DNA of 47,653 nucleotides from Planctomycetaceae bacterium (GCA_029259815.1 JAJDEJ010000308.1:1-47653), one strand, 5' to 3'; positions 33,157 to 43,562 are shown, numbered from the stretch's first letter. Notes: a model not told the origin generated them from the letters alone. A program made the numbers and translations.

Positions 33157-33210
33157 TTGGCAACTGACAGCAACGAAGTTGACAGATCACTCGGCTCCCC
33201 AAGCAGGGCA

Positions 33211-33942
33211 TCAACCCTTTCCTCGTAGTCGTTGGCTGAGTGTCTTGATCTGTGCCTCACAAGCGATGCGAGCCTCGGTGAGACCTTGCACGGTCGGGTT
33301 GCTGCCTCTGACGTAGTCGATCACGATTTGTTCGGCCAGCATCAGTTCGCGGCAGGCGTCAGCGACTTCCGAGGCGATCTCGTGCGGAATGGTCGTTACC
33401 CCATTGAGATCGCCATGCAGCAGATCTCCCGGTTCAATGCAGATCCCGCCAACGGTGACAGGGACATTCACCTGTGGAGTGTGACAATAGCCGTGGGCAC
33501 AGATCGTCCCATTGGTGAAGGCCGGAAACCCAATCTGTTGCACCTGCTCCAGGTCTCGACCCGCCCCTGAGGTAATGAGTCCCTGCGCACCGAAGCCTTT
33601 GTAGGTCGAACACATGACTTCGCCAAAGGTTGCGGAGATTGTCGGTTCGTCGATGTCCTGATAGACAACAATCGGCGGTCCAGGTGCCTCGGCGAAGGCT
33701 TCGACCTGCTGCTGCAAACCGGCGTAGACGTCTCCTGTTCGCGGTGCAGCCATACTTCGGAAAGTGGACGTCACCGCATATCCCACCATGGGTGGCATCT
33801 CAGGAAAGCACGCCCGGATCGAGCCATCCATAAAGCCGGTGTTGCGAGGGCGCATGTCCCATAACTCAATGACGTTGCACACTGTTGGTGTGTCATATTT
33901 CGCAAGCTCTTGCAGGCTCTCAGCAGAAAGGGGGCTCGTCAT
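33211..33942 (-). CDS. RraA/HMG-aldolase-like protein
   Basis: A 243-residue protein of the RraA family. It carries the nucleotide/sugar-like loop [36 protein letters not shown] and the metal-binding [15 protein letters not shown]. Relatives are ring-shaped trimers, either inhibitors of RNase E (RraA proper) or class II pyruvate aldolases for 4-hydroxy-4-methyl-2-oxoglutarate. Length above the usual 160-230 and an N-terminal helix ([24 protein letters not shown]) favour the enzyme branch. It converges on the protease gene, with a class C repeat in between. Confidence 0.8.
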   Translation of the reverse strand: MTSPLSAESLQELAKYDTPTVCNVIELWDMRPRNTGFMDGSIRACFPEMPPMVGYAVTSTFRSMAAPRTGDVYAGLQQQVEAFAEAPGPPIVVYQDIDEPTISATFGEVMCSTYKGFGAQGLITSGAGRDLEQVQQIGFPAFTNGTICAHGYCHTPQVNVPVTVGGICIEPGDLLHGDLNGVTTIPHEIASEVADACRELMLAEQIVIDYVRGSNPTVQGLTEARIACEAQIKTLSQRLRGKG

Positions 33943-34418
33943 GGGGAATTCGGCTCCGAGGGTCAGATTGATTGTCGCGGCGACTATAACGCATGGTCAC
34001 GACGCGCGAAACGGAGTCATTGGGAGATGGCATGAAGTCTCAAATCCCCCTTATTTTGTCGAGGTGACAGACCTCCTCGACCTTGGCTAGAGTGAAGTCC
34101 CCTTCCCAATCTCAGGAAAAACCCCACGCACTTTGATTTTCATCTTGTCAAGGCGTGACCCGATTCCGTTAAATGGATTTTGTCGATTTCAAGGCCTTCG
34201 ATCTCGAACCAGCCCGCGGGAAATCGAACTGATCGGATCATCGCACTCCTCTCTGACCAAGCTCTTGACGACCAAATCGACATGGTGGCCGTCCTGCGTC
34301 AGTATGCATGCCTTCGAGCATGAGACAGCGGAAGTGTTGAGCTGATAGCGAGATAGGAAGCGTGGCCATTCGCCCGGCCAACATACACTTAGCAGAGAAT
34401 CAGGCAAGAGGAGCCCCC
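33943..34418. other. Gene-free divergent interval
   Basis: Lies between the starts of the RraA-like and DUF309 genes. The only structure noticed is a 7-bp inverted repeat GTCGAGG/CCTCGAC at 34058-34081. Promoters for both genes are expected here but no clear hexamers are seen. Confidence 0.4.
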
Positions 34419-34997
34419 ATGAGTCAGACCGTCAATCCGCCCCAGCGATTTGTTCGTTTGCTCCCGGCAAATGAACTTCCTGGATACACTCACGTCCCCG
34501 CTTCCGGGACGCCTCATCCGTACCGGGATCCTCAGGGACACAGCTACAATCGTAAGCCAAGTCCGCCCAAACAGCTCACAGAGACAGGCTGGGCTGAGAA
34601 CCGCTCGTACTTGATCGCATTGGACTACTTCAATCTGGGCTTCTATTGGGAAGCCCACGATGAGTGGGATCGCCTCTTCCGTCAGACAGGGCCGGACACG
34701 ACCATCGGCCATTTCCTCAAGGGTCTGCTCAAACTGGCTGCGGCGGGTATCAAGGTCCGAGAGGACAGCATTCACGGCGTCCGTCGACATGCCGCTTCTG
34801 CGGGGGAAGTTTTCGCAGATGTCGCTGCCGAGACCGACTGCGACCGATTCTGCGGTCTCGGCTTCACAACTCTGCAGTTTGCGGCAGACCGAGCAGCTCA
34901 GTTGATTTATCGCAACGATCTTGAAGTCGGACGTCCGCTGCGTGTATTCCCCTTCATGCTCATCCCCGAACCACTGCCATTGTCCGAAGCAACCTGA
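34419..34997 (+). CDS. DUF309 domain protein
   Basis: A 192-residue protein. Residues about 75-150 match DUF309: [18 protein letters not shown], then [16 protein letters not shown] with the conserved G-L-L-K-L-A core and GVRRHAA. DUF309 is a small helical domain of unknown function found as single proteins in bacteria. An N-terminal extension of about 70 residues, Pro-rich, is unusual for the family. The ATG 34419 is preceded by AGAGGAG, and the open frame to 34362 is not supported. Class B repeat copy 2 lies after the stop. Confidence 0.8.
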   Translation: MSQTVNPPQRFVRLLPANELPGYTHVPASGTPHPYRDPQGHSYNRKPSPPKQLTETGWAENRSYLIALDYFNLGFYWEAHDEWDRLFRQTGPDTTIGHFLKGLLKLAAAGIKVREDSIHGVRRHAASAGEVFADVAAETDCDRFCGLGFTTLQFAADRAAQLIYRNDLEVGRPLRVFPFMLIPEPLPLSEAT

Positions 34998-35014
34998 CAA
35001 GCGGATGTTTGAAC

Positions 35015-35133
35015 AAAGTGGGTGGCACGCCCAGACCAACGGGATGGGCGTGGAATGAGGGATTGAACACTCCAGAACTATTCGCCACGCCCTTCCTAAC
35101 GTCAGGGCGTGCCACCCACCCGGAACGTCTCGG
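35015..35133. repeat. Class B palindromic repeat, copy 2
   Basis: Outer stem GTGGGTGGCACGCC from 35018, closing with GGGCGTGCCACCC at 35105-35117; inner stem GGGCGTGG/CCACGCCC is perfect here. The 3' flank CGGAACGTCT is shared with copy 1. It separates the DUF309 gene from the acetyltransferase gene. Confidence 0.8.
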
Positions 35134-35178
35134 TACCGAGCTGAGCCACCATCGGGTCAGCTTGTTTGAGATGAATGC

Positions 35179-35787
35179 ATGGAACTTGAGTTCCGTCCTG
35201 CGCGGCAGTTGGATGCTGAGACAGCCGTGCCGCTGATCTACAGCTCGGGGCCAGCTGCGTTCGACGATGTCTTTGCGGATGACAAACGTGGCTCAGCACT
35301 GGACTTTCTCCTCGATGCCTTTCGAGAAGGAGCGGGTGAGTTCGGTTGCCAGAATCACACGGTCGTTACACATCATGGCCAGATTGTTGGCGTGGGAGCC
35401 TGTTACTCCGGCGAAACATCGTTCTCTTACATGCTCACAGCGATCCGGCAAATATGGTCCTTTTACGGGTTGATGCGAGCGCAGCGAGTCATTCGCAGAG
35501 GACTGAAGCTGGAACAGCAGATCAAACCGCCGCAGGGGTCGATGAACTACATCGGCCACTTGGGCGTGCCGGTCGAGTGGCAGGGTCGTGGGATCGGTCG
35601 GCGACTGGTCGAGTATTTTCTCGATGTCGGCAGACAGGCCAACCGCCCGATCGCCGTCTTGGACGTGTCCGTCGAAAACCCACGGGCGCAGGCATTGTAC
35701 GAGCAGATCGGCTTCCAAGCCGTCGCAGAGTGCATCTCGACACTGCCGAATGTTCCCGATCATCGACGTCTGGAAATGATTTTGTGA
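35179..35787 (+). CDS. GNAT-family N-acetyltransferase
   Basis: A 202-residue protein with the Gcn5-related N-acetyltransferase fold. The acetyl-CoA pyrophosphate loop is VEWQGRGIGRRLVEYFL (residues about 133-149), preceded by the strand IGHLGVP and followed by LDVSVENPRAQALYEQIGFQ, the usual end of the fold. A hydrophobic insertion (ETSFSYMLTAIRQIWSFYGLMRAQRVIRRG) in the middle is longer than in minimal GNATs and may hold the substrate. The acceptor is unknown. The ATG overlaps no other gene; the next gene converges at 35814. Confidence 0.85.
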   Translation: MELEFRPARQLDAETAVPLIYSSGPAAFDDVFADDKRGSALDFLLDAFREGAGEFGCQNHTVVTHHGQIVGVGACYSGETSFSYMLTAIRQIWSFYGLMRAQRVIRRGLKLEQQIKPPQGSMNYIGHLGVPVEWQGRGIGRRLVEYFLDVGRQANRPIAVLDVSVENPRAQALYEQIGFQAVAECISTLPNVPDHRRLEMIL

Positions 35788-35813
35788 GCTGAGATGGGAT
35801 CAGCGGCGACCCG

Positions 35814-37703
35814 TTAAATCACAGACGTCACCGATTCAATCACGTCGGCCTTGCACTCGAGAGTCCCGCAGTGATCAGGCACAGGAGCCAGAACGGTGTC
35901 GACAAGAAAGCTCAACAACCGCCGCAGTGGGAGCGATTCGACATTCCCAATCAAGAGCGTTGCACGATCACGGGTGTCATCAACGATCTTTTCTGCCTGA
36001 CGAAAGACGTCAAGTTCTACAAACAGCTGCCGCAGTTTCGACAGGCGTACCGCATCATCTCCCGACGACTCGTAAATCTCGCGGAGTTCGTCTCGCTGTG
36101 CATCCGTGCCTCGTTCGAGAGCGAGTGTCAACAGGGCAGTCGGGCGGATCGCCAGTGCATCTTGACCAGCGACCAGTTTGTTGTCCGCGTCGCCCTGCCA
36201 GTCTTTGAGGTCATTCAGCACCTGAAATCCAACGCCCAGGTGTTGAGCGAATTCCGGAATCATGGACGCATACACGTCAACAGGACCGGCCATGCGGAGT
36301 CCTGCAAACAAAGCGGCCTCGAAAGCGGGAGATGTCTTGAGTGCGTAGATTTGCAACGCATCATCCAGCTTCATCGACCAGTCAGGAGCTGACTGCCAGG
36401 CCATCTCCGCTCCCTGCCCGTCACAGAGTTTGATGTGTGCATCCGCCATACTGTGAACGATGTCTGCAGCCACACCTGCCCCCAAGTCGTCACGACAGGC
36501 ATTCACCAGCCGATAGCCGAGTCCGATCAGGTAGTCACCAATATTGATCGCCGGCCCAACGCCCTGTGATCGGTGAAGCGTCTTGCGACCGTAACGAAAC
36601 TGGTCGTCGTCCTGAATATCGTCATGGACCAGCGACGCTTTGTGAAACACTTCAATCGCCATCGCGACACGGCAGACAGAGTCTGAGAATCTGCTCGTCG
36701 GTGATTCATTCGTCGAACCTGCGGAGGTGACATCGCTGGTCAGTGCATCGTAGGCTGCGAGTGTGATGAACGGTCGAAATCGCTTGCCGCCGTGCGCCAA
36801 CCAGTCATAGGCAACGGCCTCTGTCTTCCCCAATGGTGATCGTGCCGACTGATCAGTCTTGCTCCTTGTCCGCGGCAGCAAACGTTCAAAGTCATCAGTG
36901 AACAAATGATTCGCCGCCTGAACCAACGACATGAAAGCACCGCTGTCATCGTTGTTGCCTGCCGGCTCGTACACATCAAGTACGTCTCGCACAGACTCAT
37001 CATCCAGCCACATGCCATCTTCGATTTGCTCGAGTGGCACGGCATAAGACGCAACACGCACAACCAGTACCTTCTCAAGAGCCCTTTCCAGTTCGTCGAG
37101 ATTCGCGATCCCGATGATGCCCTCGATCTGTCCTTCGAGAATGGTCGTCAGCACTGTCGTTGCACTGGAGGTCATCAACACTTTGTAGCCGAGTTGTTCA
37201 GCGACTTCACGATAGTCGTCAAAGGCACAAGCGGCGCACTCCCCGTCCGGGGTCTCACACCAACCAAATTCGGGGGGCCGCTGTTGTGTGTGGTGAACAT
37301 GCTCGGGCAACAGAAGAAGTCGTCGGTTGAATGGAGTGGCGAGGAAACGTTTTCGCCAGAAGGCGCTGCCAAGCAATACCATAGTGTAACCCAGGTACTC
37401 TTCCGGCTGATCAAGTTGTGACAACAGTCCTCTAGCGGTCTCCTCCAGTTCAACGGTGGTGAACAATCGGGACGAGTCGAGGCTCGGCACGGAATTGGCT
37501 GCTGCACAGCGAATCTGTTGCCGTACAGACCTTCGATGCGGGATGCATTTGATGCTGGGGGATCGTCCGGACAGATCAGAATCGGTCAAATATCGTCCAT
37601 TGCCTGAGCCATTTGCTGAGTGACATTGCCTTCCGCGTTCACCGTTGGCGAGTTCGTCAGCCATGTTCCGTGGTGTCTTGTCAGAGGACTTCATCACATT
37701 CAT
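35814..37703 (-). CDS. DUF116–polyprenyl synthetase fusion
   Basis: A 629-residue two-domain protein. Residues about 85-235 resemble DUF116: RRLLLLPEHV, then clustered cysteines C149, C156 and C159 (CETPDGECAAC), LGYKVLMTSSATTV, and GIIGIANLDELERAL with VPLEQIEDG. Residues about 290-610 are a trans-isoprenyl diphosphate synthase: GGKRFRP (305-311), first Asp-rich motif DDIQDD (361-366) with HDDIQDDDQFRYGR, and the second motif as NDLKD (497-501) where the usual is DDxxD. The domain elongates prenyl diphosphates for quinones, carotenoids or lipids; DUF116 has no settled function. The ATG at 37703 has CAAGG behind it. No sister isoprenoid gene is adjacent. The product chain length cannot be read from the sequence. 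Confidence 0.8.
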   Translation of the reverse strand: MNVMKSSDKTPRNMADELANGERGRQCHSANGSGNGRYLTDSDLSGRSPSIKCIPHRRSVRQQIRCAAANSVPSLDSSRLFTTVELEETARGLLSQLDQPEEYLGYTMVLLGSAFWRKRFLATPFNRRLLLLPEHVHHTQQRPPEFGWCETPDGECAACAFDDYREVAEQLGYKVLMTSSATTVLTTILEGQIEGIIGIANLDELERALEKVLVVRVASYAVPLEQIEDGMWLDDESVRDVLDVYEPAGNNDDSGAFMSLVQAANHLFTDDFERLLPRTRSKTDQSARSPLGKTEAVAYDWLAHGGKRFRPFITLAAYDALTSDVTSAGSTNESPTSRFSDSVCRVAMAIEVFHKASLVHDDIQDDDQFRYGRKTLHRSQGVGPAINIGDYLIGLGYRLVNACRDDLGAGVAADIVHSMADAHIKLCDGQGAEMAWQSAPDWSMKLDDALQIYALKTSPAFEAALFAGLRMAGPVDVYASMIPEFAQHLGVGFQVLNDLKDWQGDADNKLVAGQDALAIRPTALLTLALERGTDAQRDELREIYESSGDDAVRLSKLRQLFVELDVFRQAEKIVDDTRDRATLLIGNVESLPLRRLLSFLVDTVLAPVPDHCGTLECKADVIESVTSVI

Positions 37704-38018
37704 CCTTGAAGGATGCTCTCAGGAGGTCAATCACATGCGGGCCGCGGAAGGAACGCTCGGCGATGAGTCGACATAAGCCATCTGCCAGGAATTAGTTCCG
37801 ACGGGACTGATCACTTGGATCGACCGGGGCATTTCTGCAAGATACTACCGTAACATACCTTGCCGAGAGTGGAACCGATAGCGACCTGCGACACGTGATA
37901 ACCGGGAGAGAACCCGATGTTTCACCAAGATAATCGGGAAAAACGACCATCTCGCCAGCGACCAATCTCGTGCTGACCGAGTGAGGCTCGATGCTGGTTG
38001 CAGGTCCCCCAAGATTCA
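37704..38018. other. Gene-free interval
   Basis: About 315 bases between the prenyl-synthase start and the end of the TIM-barrel gene. A short imperfect hairpin (ATCGGG/CCCGAT) near 37910-37940 is the only structure noticed; nothing else is recognised. Confidence 0.4.
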
Positions 38019-38939
38019 TCACTCGTGGAGATCAAGCAGGACACTCTTGAGGCCAGCAAGATTCGATCGCAGACTTTCCTCGGCATCCAACTCACTGCGA
38101 TGATCGAGTATCCCAATCGGTCCGTCGTATCCACTGTCGACGACGATTTGCAGCATTTGACTCTCGTGTGCTCCGGAGCCAATCGGCAGAATCTTGCCTT
38201 GACCGGCTTGCACAGTCGTTTCGTCGGCCATGCCGTTGATGTTGAGACATAGCAAGTAGGGCCGCATCAACTTCAGCGAAGCCTCAAAGTCATCGATGTG
38301 ACCATGTCCATGATGAAAGTTGTAGACAATGCCGACATGCCCTGCGTCATGCTGTTCGCGAAGTTCCTCACTAATGGCGACCAGATTGGCCGGTTCTCCC
38401 CCCCAGCCTCCATGGTTGTACAGACCCAGCGAGAGACCGAGTTCACGACACTGCTCAACGAGCGGCAACATGGTATTCGCGGCGGCGATGACCTTCGCTC
38501 GCTGAGACCCATCCTTCGGAGAAGGGCATGTGCTCCAAATCTGCGGCTTGATGCCATACTTTCTCACGAGCGGAGCCAGACTGTCGTGCCAACTCCAAAA
38601 GGCGAAGAACTCCAATCCTTGCTTCTGATACTGTTGAATCTCCTCCTCGAACGTCGCAACATGCTCCGCCCGCCAGTCATAGGCGACACGCTTCAACCCC
38701 AGCCGTTTGACCATCTCCGCCCGCTCCGCTGGACCGCGCTGCTTCGCATCGAAAGGCACAATGCACCACGCCACCAGGTTCTGCTGACCGAACAACGTCT
38801 CAAGGCGGCTCGACGCCGATGGCTCATCAGCTAATGTCAAAACGGGAGAACATAAAATGCTCGCCGCCATTGTCACGATCACAAAACATCGACAGCGTGC
38901 AACTCTCACGCATCCACACATTCTGCTGACATCGTTCAT
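38019..38939 (-). CDS. Exported sugar phosphate isomerase/epimerase-like TIM-barrel protein
   Basis: A 306-residue secreted protein. Starting at ATG 38939 (GAGGAATGAT upstream) a signal peptide VARCRCFVIVTMAASILCSPVLTLADE is seen. The mature part is a xylose-isomerase-like barrel: LGLKRVAYDWRAEH, SLGLYNHGG, VGIVYNFHHGHGHIDDF, YLLCLNINGM and YDGPIGILDHRSELDAEESL, with His/Glu/Asp that could bind a divalent metal. Planctomycetes have many secreted members of this fold whose substrates are sugars or related compounds. The open frame to 39014 is not used. Its start region lies divergent to the YdjC-like gene, about 200 bases apart. Confidence 0.85.
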   Translation of the reverse strand: MNDVSRMCGCVRVARCRCFVIVTMAASILCSPVLTLADEPSASSRLETLFGQQNLVAWCIVPFDAKQRGPAERAEMVKRLGLKRVAYDWRAEHVATFEEEIQQYQKQGLEFFAFWSWHDSLAPLVRKYGIKPQIWSTCPSPKDGSQRAKVIAAANTMLPLVEQCRELGLSLGLYNHGGWGGEPANLVAISEELREQHDAGHVGIVYNFHHGHGHIDDFEASLKLMRPYLLCLNINGMADETTVQAGQGKILPIGSGAHESQMLQIVVDSGYDGPIGILDHRSELDAEESLRSNLAGLKSVLLDLHE

Positions 38940-39140
38940 ATCATTCCTCGTTTGGTCGCCTGCGATGAAACCTGTTTCCCAATGTGACATTCGTCTGTGA
39001 CGATAACCAGTCACGCTCGCCCCTGCCTGAATGAATACATGCGATCAGTCAGAAGCCACAAAGAACCGTTGCACCCTACCGACCAGTGGGTAGAATCGGT
39101 GTTGAATGTTCTCGACTCAAATTCTTGTTTGAAATCACTC

Positions 39141-40103
39141 ATGTCTGCACAGTTGAAAACCAAGCTGGCTTTGTTCCTGACCTTCACTGCGTCATGGATG
39201 ATCCTCAACTCGGCAGAGGCTGCCGACAAGTCTGAGGGGGTGAAGTACCTCATCATTCACGCAGACGATGCAGGGATGTCCCACTCCGTCAACAAGGGCA
39301 CCATTGACTCGATGGAGCAGGGGATCGTCTCTTCGGCGAGTATCATGGTCCCTTGCCCTTGGTTTCCCGAGTATGCGAAGTATGCCAAGGATCACCCCGA
39401 GGGGGACTACGGCATCCATACAACGTTGACCTCTGAATGGGAATTCTACCGCTGGGGACCGGTGGCTCCGCGTGATCAAGTGCCCAGTCTCGTCGACAAG
39501 GATGGATTCCTCTGGGACAACGTGGCACAGGTCGCTGCGAACGTGAAAGCCCATGAAGTCGAAATTGAGCTTCGTGCCCAGATCGACAAGGCGATGCAGT
39601 TTGGTGTGCCTCTGTCGCACCTCGACACCCACATGGGAGCCGTCATCAGTCGTCCGGACCTGTTGGAGATTTATGTCAACCTGGGGATCGAGTACGACCT
39701 GCCTGTGATGTGGGTCCGTCGGTTCGGTGAAGCGACAGCCAAGGAGTACCCCGCACTTGCCGAGCGAGCCGAGGACTTGTCCAAGGTGATCGACAAACAC
39801 AGCCTCCCGATGCTGGATGGCATCGCCCAGTTCTATGGCGGAGAGACGCACGAAGAGAGAGAGGGAAATTACCTCAAGTGCATCCGTGAACTCAAACCAG
39901 GCGTGACGCAACTCATCATTCATTGCGGCTATGACGACGAAGAGTTGAAAAACATCACCAGCAGTTCCAGTCGCCGCGACGGAGACCGGCAAATCTTCAT
40001 GGATCCCGAGATCATCGCCGAGATCGATGAACTGGGAATCGAGATCATCGACTGGAAGCAACTCCGCCAGATGCACAACAAGTCTGTCGAACTGGCCGAC
40101 TGA
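39141..40103 (+). CDS. Exported ChbG/YdjC-family carbohydrate deacetylase
   Basis: A 320-residue YdjC-like protein with a signal peptide ([28 protein letters not shown]). The metal and catalytic motifs of this fold are clear: [15 protein letters not shown] (Asp-Asp), SHLDTHMG (His pair) and [10 protein letters not shown]. ChbG deacetylates chitooligosaccharide monomers; relatives in planctomycetes are often exported and of unknown specificity. The longer frame from 38997 lacks coding character before the signal peptide. Divergent from the TIM-barrel gene, the pair may share a regulatory region and act together on an extracellular glycan (inference). Confidence 0.87.
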   Translation: MSAQLKTKLALFLTFTASWMILNSAEAADKSEGVKYLIIHADDAGMSHSVNKGTIDSMEQGIVSSASIMVPCPWFPEYAKYAKDHPEGDYGIHTTLTSEWEFYRWGPVAPRDQVPSLVDKDGFLWDNVAQVAANVKAHEVEIELRAQIDKAMQFGVPLSHLDTHMGAVISRPDLLEIYVNLGIEYDLPVMWVRRFGEATAKEYPALAERAEDLSKVIDKHSLPMLDGIAQFYGGETHEEREGNYLKCIRELKPGVTQLIIHCGYDDEELKNITSSSSRRDGDRQIFMDPEIIAEIDELGIEIIDWKQLRQMHNKSVELAD

Positions 40104-40156
40104 TACTCATGTTCACAACCATCGCTGGCGGCTGAGCACAACCAGAAGATGGTCGG

Positions 40157-41800
40157 TTAAACATCCGACGCCGCCAACTGCTCGGCCCGCTCACGCAGGA
40201 CGAATTTCTGAATCTTGCCCGTCGACGTCTTCGGCAGCGGTCCGAAGACGACCGTTTTGGGGCACTTGAAGTGTGCCATCCGTGCGCGGCACCAGTCGAT
40301 CAACGCATCCGCGGTGAGTGATCGACCAGCGCGTTCCTTCAGGCAAACAAATGCACAGGGTGTTTCGCCCCAGTTGTCATCCGGTCGTGCCACGACGGCT
40401 GCTTCCATGATCTCTGGATGCTGATAGAGCAACTCTTCAACCTCCAGGCTGGAGATATTCTCGCCGCCCGAGATGATGATGTCCTTCGATCGGTCCTTGA
40501 TCTCTGCGTAGAAGTCCGGGTGCATGACCGCGAGGTCGCCCGTATGAAACCATCCGCCTGCGAAAGCCTCCTCAGTCGCTGAGGGATTCTTGAGGTATCC
40601 CTTCATTAAAGTGTTACCTCGCATGACGAGTTCTCCAAGCGTTTGACCGTCTTCGGGCAAAATCTGCCCCGTCTCCGGATCGAGGACAGCGTGATCTGTG
40701 ATCGTCAGACACGGCACTCCTTGCCGTGCCAGCTTCTGGGATTTGCCGCTGGCGTCGAGGTCGTCCCAATCCGGCTGCCACTCGCACCAGTGCGACGGAC
40801 CGTAGCTTTCGGTGAGTCCATACAAGTGAGCAACGTTGAAGCCGAGCTTCTGCATCCCGGAGATGACTGCACTCGGTGGCGCAGCTCCTCCCGAGGAGAT
40901 ACTGACCCCGCCCGACGGGAGTTCGCGTCGCACTGCTTCCGGGGCATTGAGGATCATGTTCAACACCGTCGGGGCACCGCACATGTGCGAGACATTGTGT
41001 TTGTTGATCAGCTCATAAATCAGAGCCGGATCTACTTTGCGCAGGCACACGTGCATCCCCCCGGCAGCAGTGACCGCCCAGGGACAACACCAGCCATTAC
41101 AGTGGAACATGGGTACTGTCCACAGGTACGTCGGGCTATTCCCCAGGTCAAAGGCAATGATCGCACTCATCGCATTCAGGTAAGCACCGCGATGGTGATA
41201 CACGACCCCTTTCGGATTTCCCGTTGTTCCTGAGGTGAAGTTCAACGAGATGGCCTGCCACTCATCCGCAGGTTCCTGCCAATCGAACTCCGGGTCTCCC
41301 GTAGCGATGAACGCTTCGTAGTCCATCTCGCCGATGACTTCGCCCTCCGGTTCGAGGACGTCATCGATGCCGATGACGAGTGGCCGTGCTGTCATCCGGT
41401 CGAGCGACTGTTTGGCCAGTTCGGCGAATTGCCGATCGACGAACAGCACTTTCGCCTCGGCGAACTCCAGCATGAATGCGATCGCAGCCGGGTCGAGCCG
41501 CGTGTTGATCGTGTTCAGCACTCCCTGCGACATCGGCACGCCAAAGTGCATCTCCAGCATCTCGGGCGTATTGGGTGCGATGACCGACACCGTGTCACCC
41601 TCACCAATTCCCTGTTGCCTCAAAGCAGACGCCAACCGTCGACAGCGCACATACAGCGACGCATAGTCTCTCCGCAAATCGCCATGCACGACTGCTGTCC
41701 GATCTGCATAGACCCGCGCTGCCCGCTGCAGAAAAGTGCTGGGTGTCAGCGGAGCATAGTTCGCAGCACACTTGTCGAGACCCTGGTCGTACACCGACAT
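40157..41800 (-). CDS. Acyl-CoA synthetase (AMP-forming)
   Basis: A 547-residue member of the ANL adenylate-forming superfamily. Phosphate loop TSGTTGNPKGV, then YLWTVPMFHCNGWC, GGAAPPS, LYGLTESYGP, HTGDLAVMHPDFYAEIKDRSKDIIISGGENISSLEVEE and the C-terminal catalytic lysine in KTSTGKIQK. The sequence resembles medium/long-chain fatty-acid or cinnamate-type CoA ligases similar to the AlkK group. It converts a carboxylic acid, ATP and CoA to the acyl-CoA. The start ATG has GGGGAT upstream. Converges with the YdjC gene. Confidence 0.92.
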   Translation of the reverse strand: MSVYDQGLDKCAANYAPLTPSTFLQRAARVYADRTAVVHGDLRRDYASLYVRCRRLASALRQQGIGEGDTVSVIAPNTPEMLEMHFGVPMSQGVLNTINTRLDPAAIAFMLEFAEAKVLFVDRQFAELAKQSLDRMTARPLVIGIDDVLEPEGEVIGEMDYEAFIATGDPEFDWQEPADEWQAISLNFTSGTTGNPKGVVYHHRGAYLNAMSAIIAFDLGNSPTYLWTVPMFHCNGWCCPWAVTAAGGMHVCLRKVDPALIYELINKHNVSHMCGAPTVLNMILNAPEAVRRELPSGGVSISSGGAAPPSAVISGMQKLGFNVAHLYGLTESYGPSHWCEWQPDWDDLDASGKSQKLARQGVPCLTITDHAVLDPETGQILPEDGQTLGELVMRGNTLMKGYLKNPSATEEAFAGGWFHTGDLAVMHPDFYAEIKDRSKDIIISGGENISSLEVEELLYQHPEIMEAAVVARPDDNWGETPCAFVCLKERAGRSLTADALIDWCRARMAHFKCPKTVVFGPLPKTSTGKIQKFVLRERAEQLAASDV

Positions 41801-42057
41801 GATATCCCCAGACTTTGATAACAGAGGGAAGAGCGAGGCTCCTGCCGAGCCGTGTCTTTACTGCGTGTAGTCTACCTTGAGAATCATCACACGTTCCAGC
41901 ATGATGCCAGTGTTGTTGACGGCGTTCCAAAGCGGCGGCGCGGGGCGGTCGGATTTGGTGGCGCTGGGGTGTTGAAGGTCTCCGGTGAGGACGTTCGTGA
42001 TCACCGGTCCGTGGGGCGAAGGACTGGCCTGACGCTGCGACGACTCGCCCGCTGCGA

Positions 42058-43125
42058 CTATGGCAGCAACTCGCCATTGTCTGCTGTGCCTCCCAGTTCA
42101 CGGTTGATCAGGTCGACCATGAGGCGCAGTTTGCCAATGTCACGACGGTTGAAGTCGAATGCGATGCGTGGCAGATCCTTCAGGTGATCATCATCCTCTT
42201 CGAGTGCATGCGCTTTGCATTTCTCGATTCGCCCCGACTCCAGCATTGATGCGAATTCTTCGTTCAGTCGCTCCATTAACTGGTCGTCAGGTTCTGCATG
42301 CAGCCGGAGGACGAGCTTACCGCGGACGTACCGCATGCTGTTGTAGACGCAGTAAAAGTCCAGAATCTCATCGATGGCCTCCTCAACGTCATCAGTGACC
42401 CGAAACAAGGCGAGGTCTTCGGGTGAGATCAACCCGTCGGCAAGGAGGTTGTCCTGAATGAACTTCTTCCAATTCTTCCAGTAGGTGCCGCCGGGGCTGT
42501 CGACGAGCACGATCGGCATCAGATCACGTTTGCCGGTCTGCACGAGAGTGAGCGTTTCAAAACCCTCGTCCTGAGTCCCGAAGCCTCCGGGGAACAGGAC
42601 GACCGCATGCACTTCTTTCACGAACAACAGTTTGCGGGTAAAGAAATATTTGAGGTGAACGAGTTTTTCGTCCCCTTGGATGACATAGTTGGCGTCCTGT
42701 TCGAAGGGGAGCATGATGTTCACTCCGAATGACATCTCCTTGCCGGCTCCCACATGGGCGCCCTCCATGATGCCACCGCCAGCACCTGTCACGACGAACC
42801 AACCTTCTTCTGCCATCCGACGACCAAAGTCGACCGACTGAATATAAGCGGGGTGATCGGGAGGCATGCGGGCAGAGCCGAAGACCGTTACCTTCCGTTG
42901 CTTGCGAAACGGCGTGAAGACCTTGAAGGCGTAGCGGAGTTCCTTGAGAGCTCTGGCCAGAATCTTGAGATCACCACGAGTCGCACCGTCACGTCCAAGT
43001 TTGTCTGCCGTTTCTTTGAGCTCTTCAATTAGAGACTCTGCACCAGTCAGAACGGTGCTGTGCTCTGTCGGCAGCGGGTCTGATTCTGAGACGTTGGTGG
43101 CAGCCCGTATGAACTTCCGTGACAT
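42058..43125 (-). CDS. LOG family / TIGR00730-like Rossmann-fold protein
   Basis: A 355-residue protein. The central part (about 75-270) is a lysine-decarboxylase-like Rossmann domain: [35 protein letters not shown] and [16 protein letters not shown], the PGGxGTxxE motif of nucleotide-5'-monophosphate phosphoribohydrolases (LOG). These release free nucleobases or cytokinins from nucleotides. The protein is longer than ordinary LOG proteins (about 190-220) by an N-terminal helical extension and a C-terminal part of about 85 residues, so substrate may differ. It stands 68 bases after the STAS gene on the same strand. Confidence 0.85.
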   Translation of the reverse strand: MSRKFIRAATNVSESDPLPTEHSTVLTGAESLIEELKETADKLGRDGATRGDLKILARALKELRYAFKVFTPFRKQRKVTVFGSARMPPDHPAYIQSVDFGRRMAEEGWFVVTGAGGGIMEGAHVGAGKEMSFGVNIMLPFEQDANYVIQGDEKLVHLKYFFTRKLLFVKEVHAVVLFPGGFGTQDEGFETLTLVQTGKRDLMPIVLVDSPGGTYWKNWKKFIQDNLLADGLISPEDLALFRVTDDVEEAIDEILDFYCVYNSMRYVRGKLVLRLHAEPDDQLMERLNEEFASMLESGRIEKCKAHALEEDDDHLKDLPRIAFDFNRRDIGKLRLMVDLINRELGGTADNGELLP

Positions 43126-43193
43126 AGCCGGGATTCTGATGATGGAAAGCGGTCAAGAATCTACCATCCAGGACGCAGCAAACATTGCCGTGG

Positions 43194-43562
43194 TCACGCG
43201 CCAATGGCGTCGAACGCCGATTCGCGGTCGTCGTAGATGGCCCAGAGCGTGTCGAGAGCCGTAATGCGAAGCAGTTCTCGCGCCATCTTACTGGCACCAC
43301 ACAAGACGAGTTCTCCGCCCCGGCTCTTCACGAACTTGTGACATCTGAGGATGAGTGCCAGAAAGACAGACCCGAAGTATCCCACTTCACTGAGATCGAA
43401 CACAACCAGCGGAACCTTCTGGTCGGCGAGCGGTGCCATCACGAGGTTGGCCGCCTGCTCGATGAGGTCCCAACTCATGGATTCGATATTGCCGGTGGGG
43501 GTCACAACGACGGCATCGCCGTGCCACTGGATCTGAAAATCAGCTGGGGCTTCGTCGGTCAT
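43194..43562 (-). CDS. STAS-domain protein (anti-sigma factor antagonist-like)
   Basis: A 122-residue single STAS domain: [21 protein letters not shown], then [21 protein letters not shown], where Ser in YFGSVF occupies the phosphorylation site of SpoIIAA-like antagonists, and [20 protein letters not shown]. Such proteins bind a serine-kinase anti-sigma factor in partner-switching. No kinase or sigma factor is next to it. The ATG has GAGGACG upstream. It lies ahead of the LOG gene on the same strand, perhaps in one transcript. Confidence 0.88.
   Translation of the reverse strand: MTDEAPADFQIQWHGDAVVVTPTGNIESMSWDLIEQAANLVMAPLADQKVPLVVFDLSEVGYFGSVFLALILRCHKFVKSRGGELVLCGASKMARELLRITALDTLWAIYDDRESAFDAIGA

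Noticed and set aside
39192..40076. 294-codon minus-strand frame
   Set aside because: Shadow of the YdjC-like gene.
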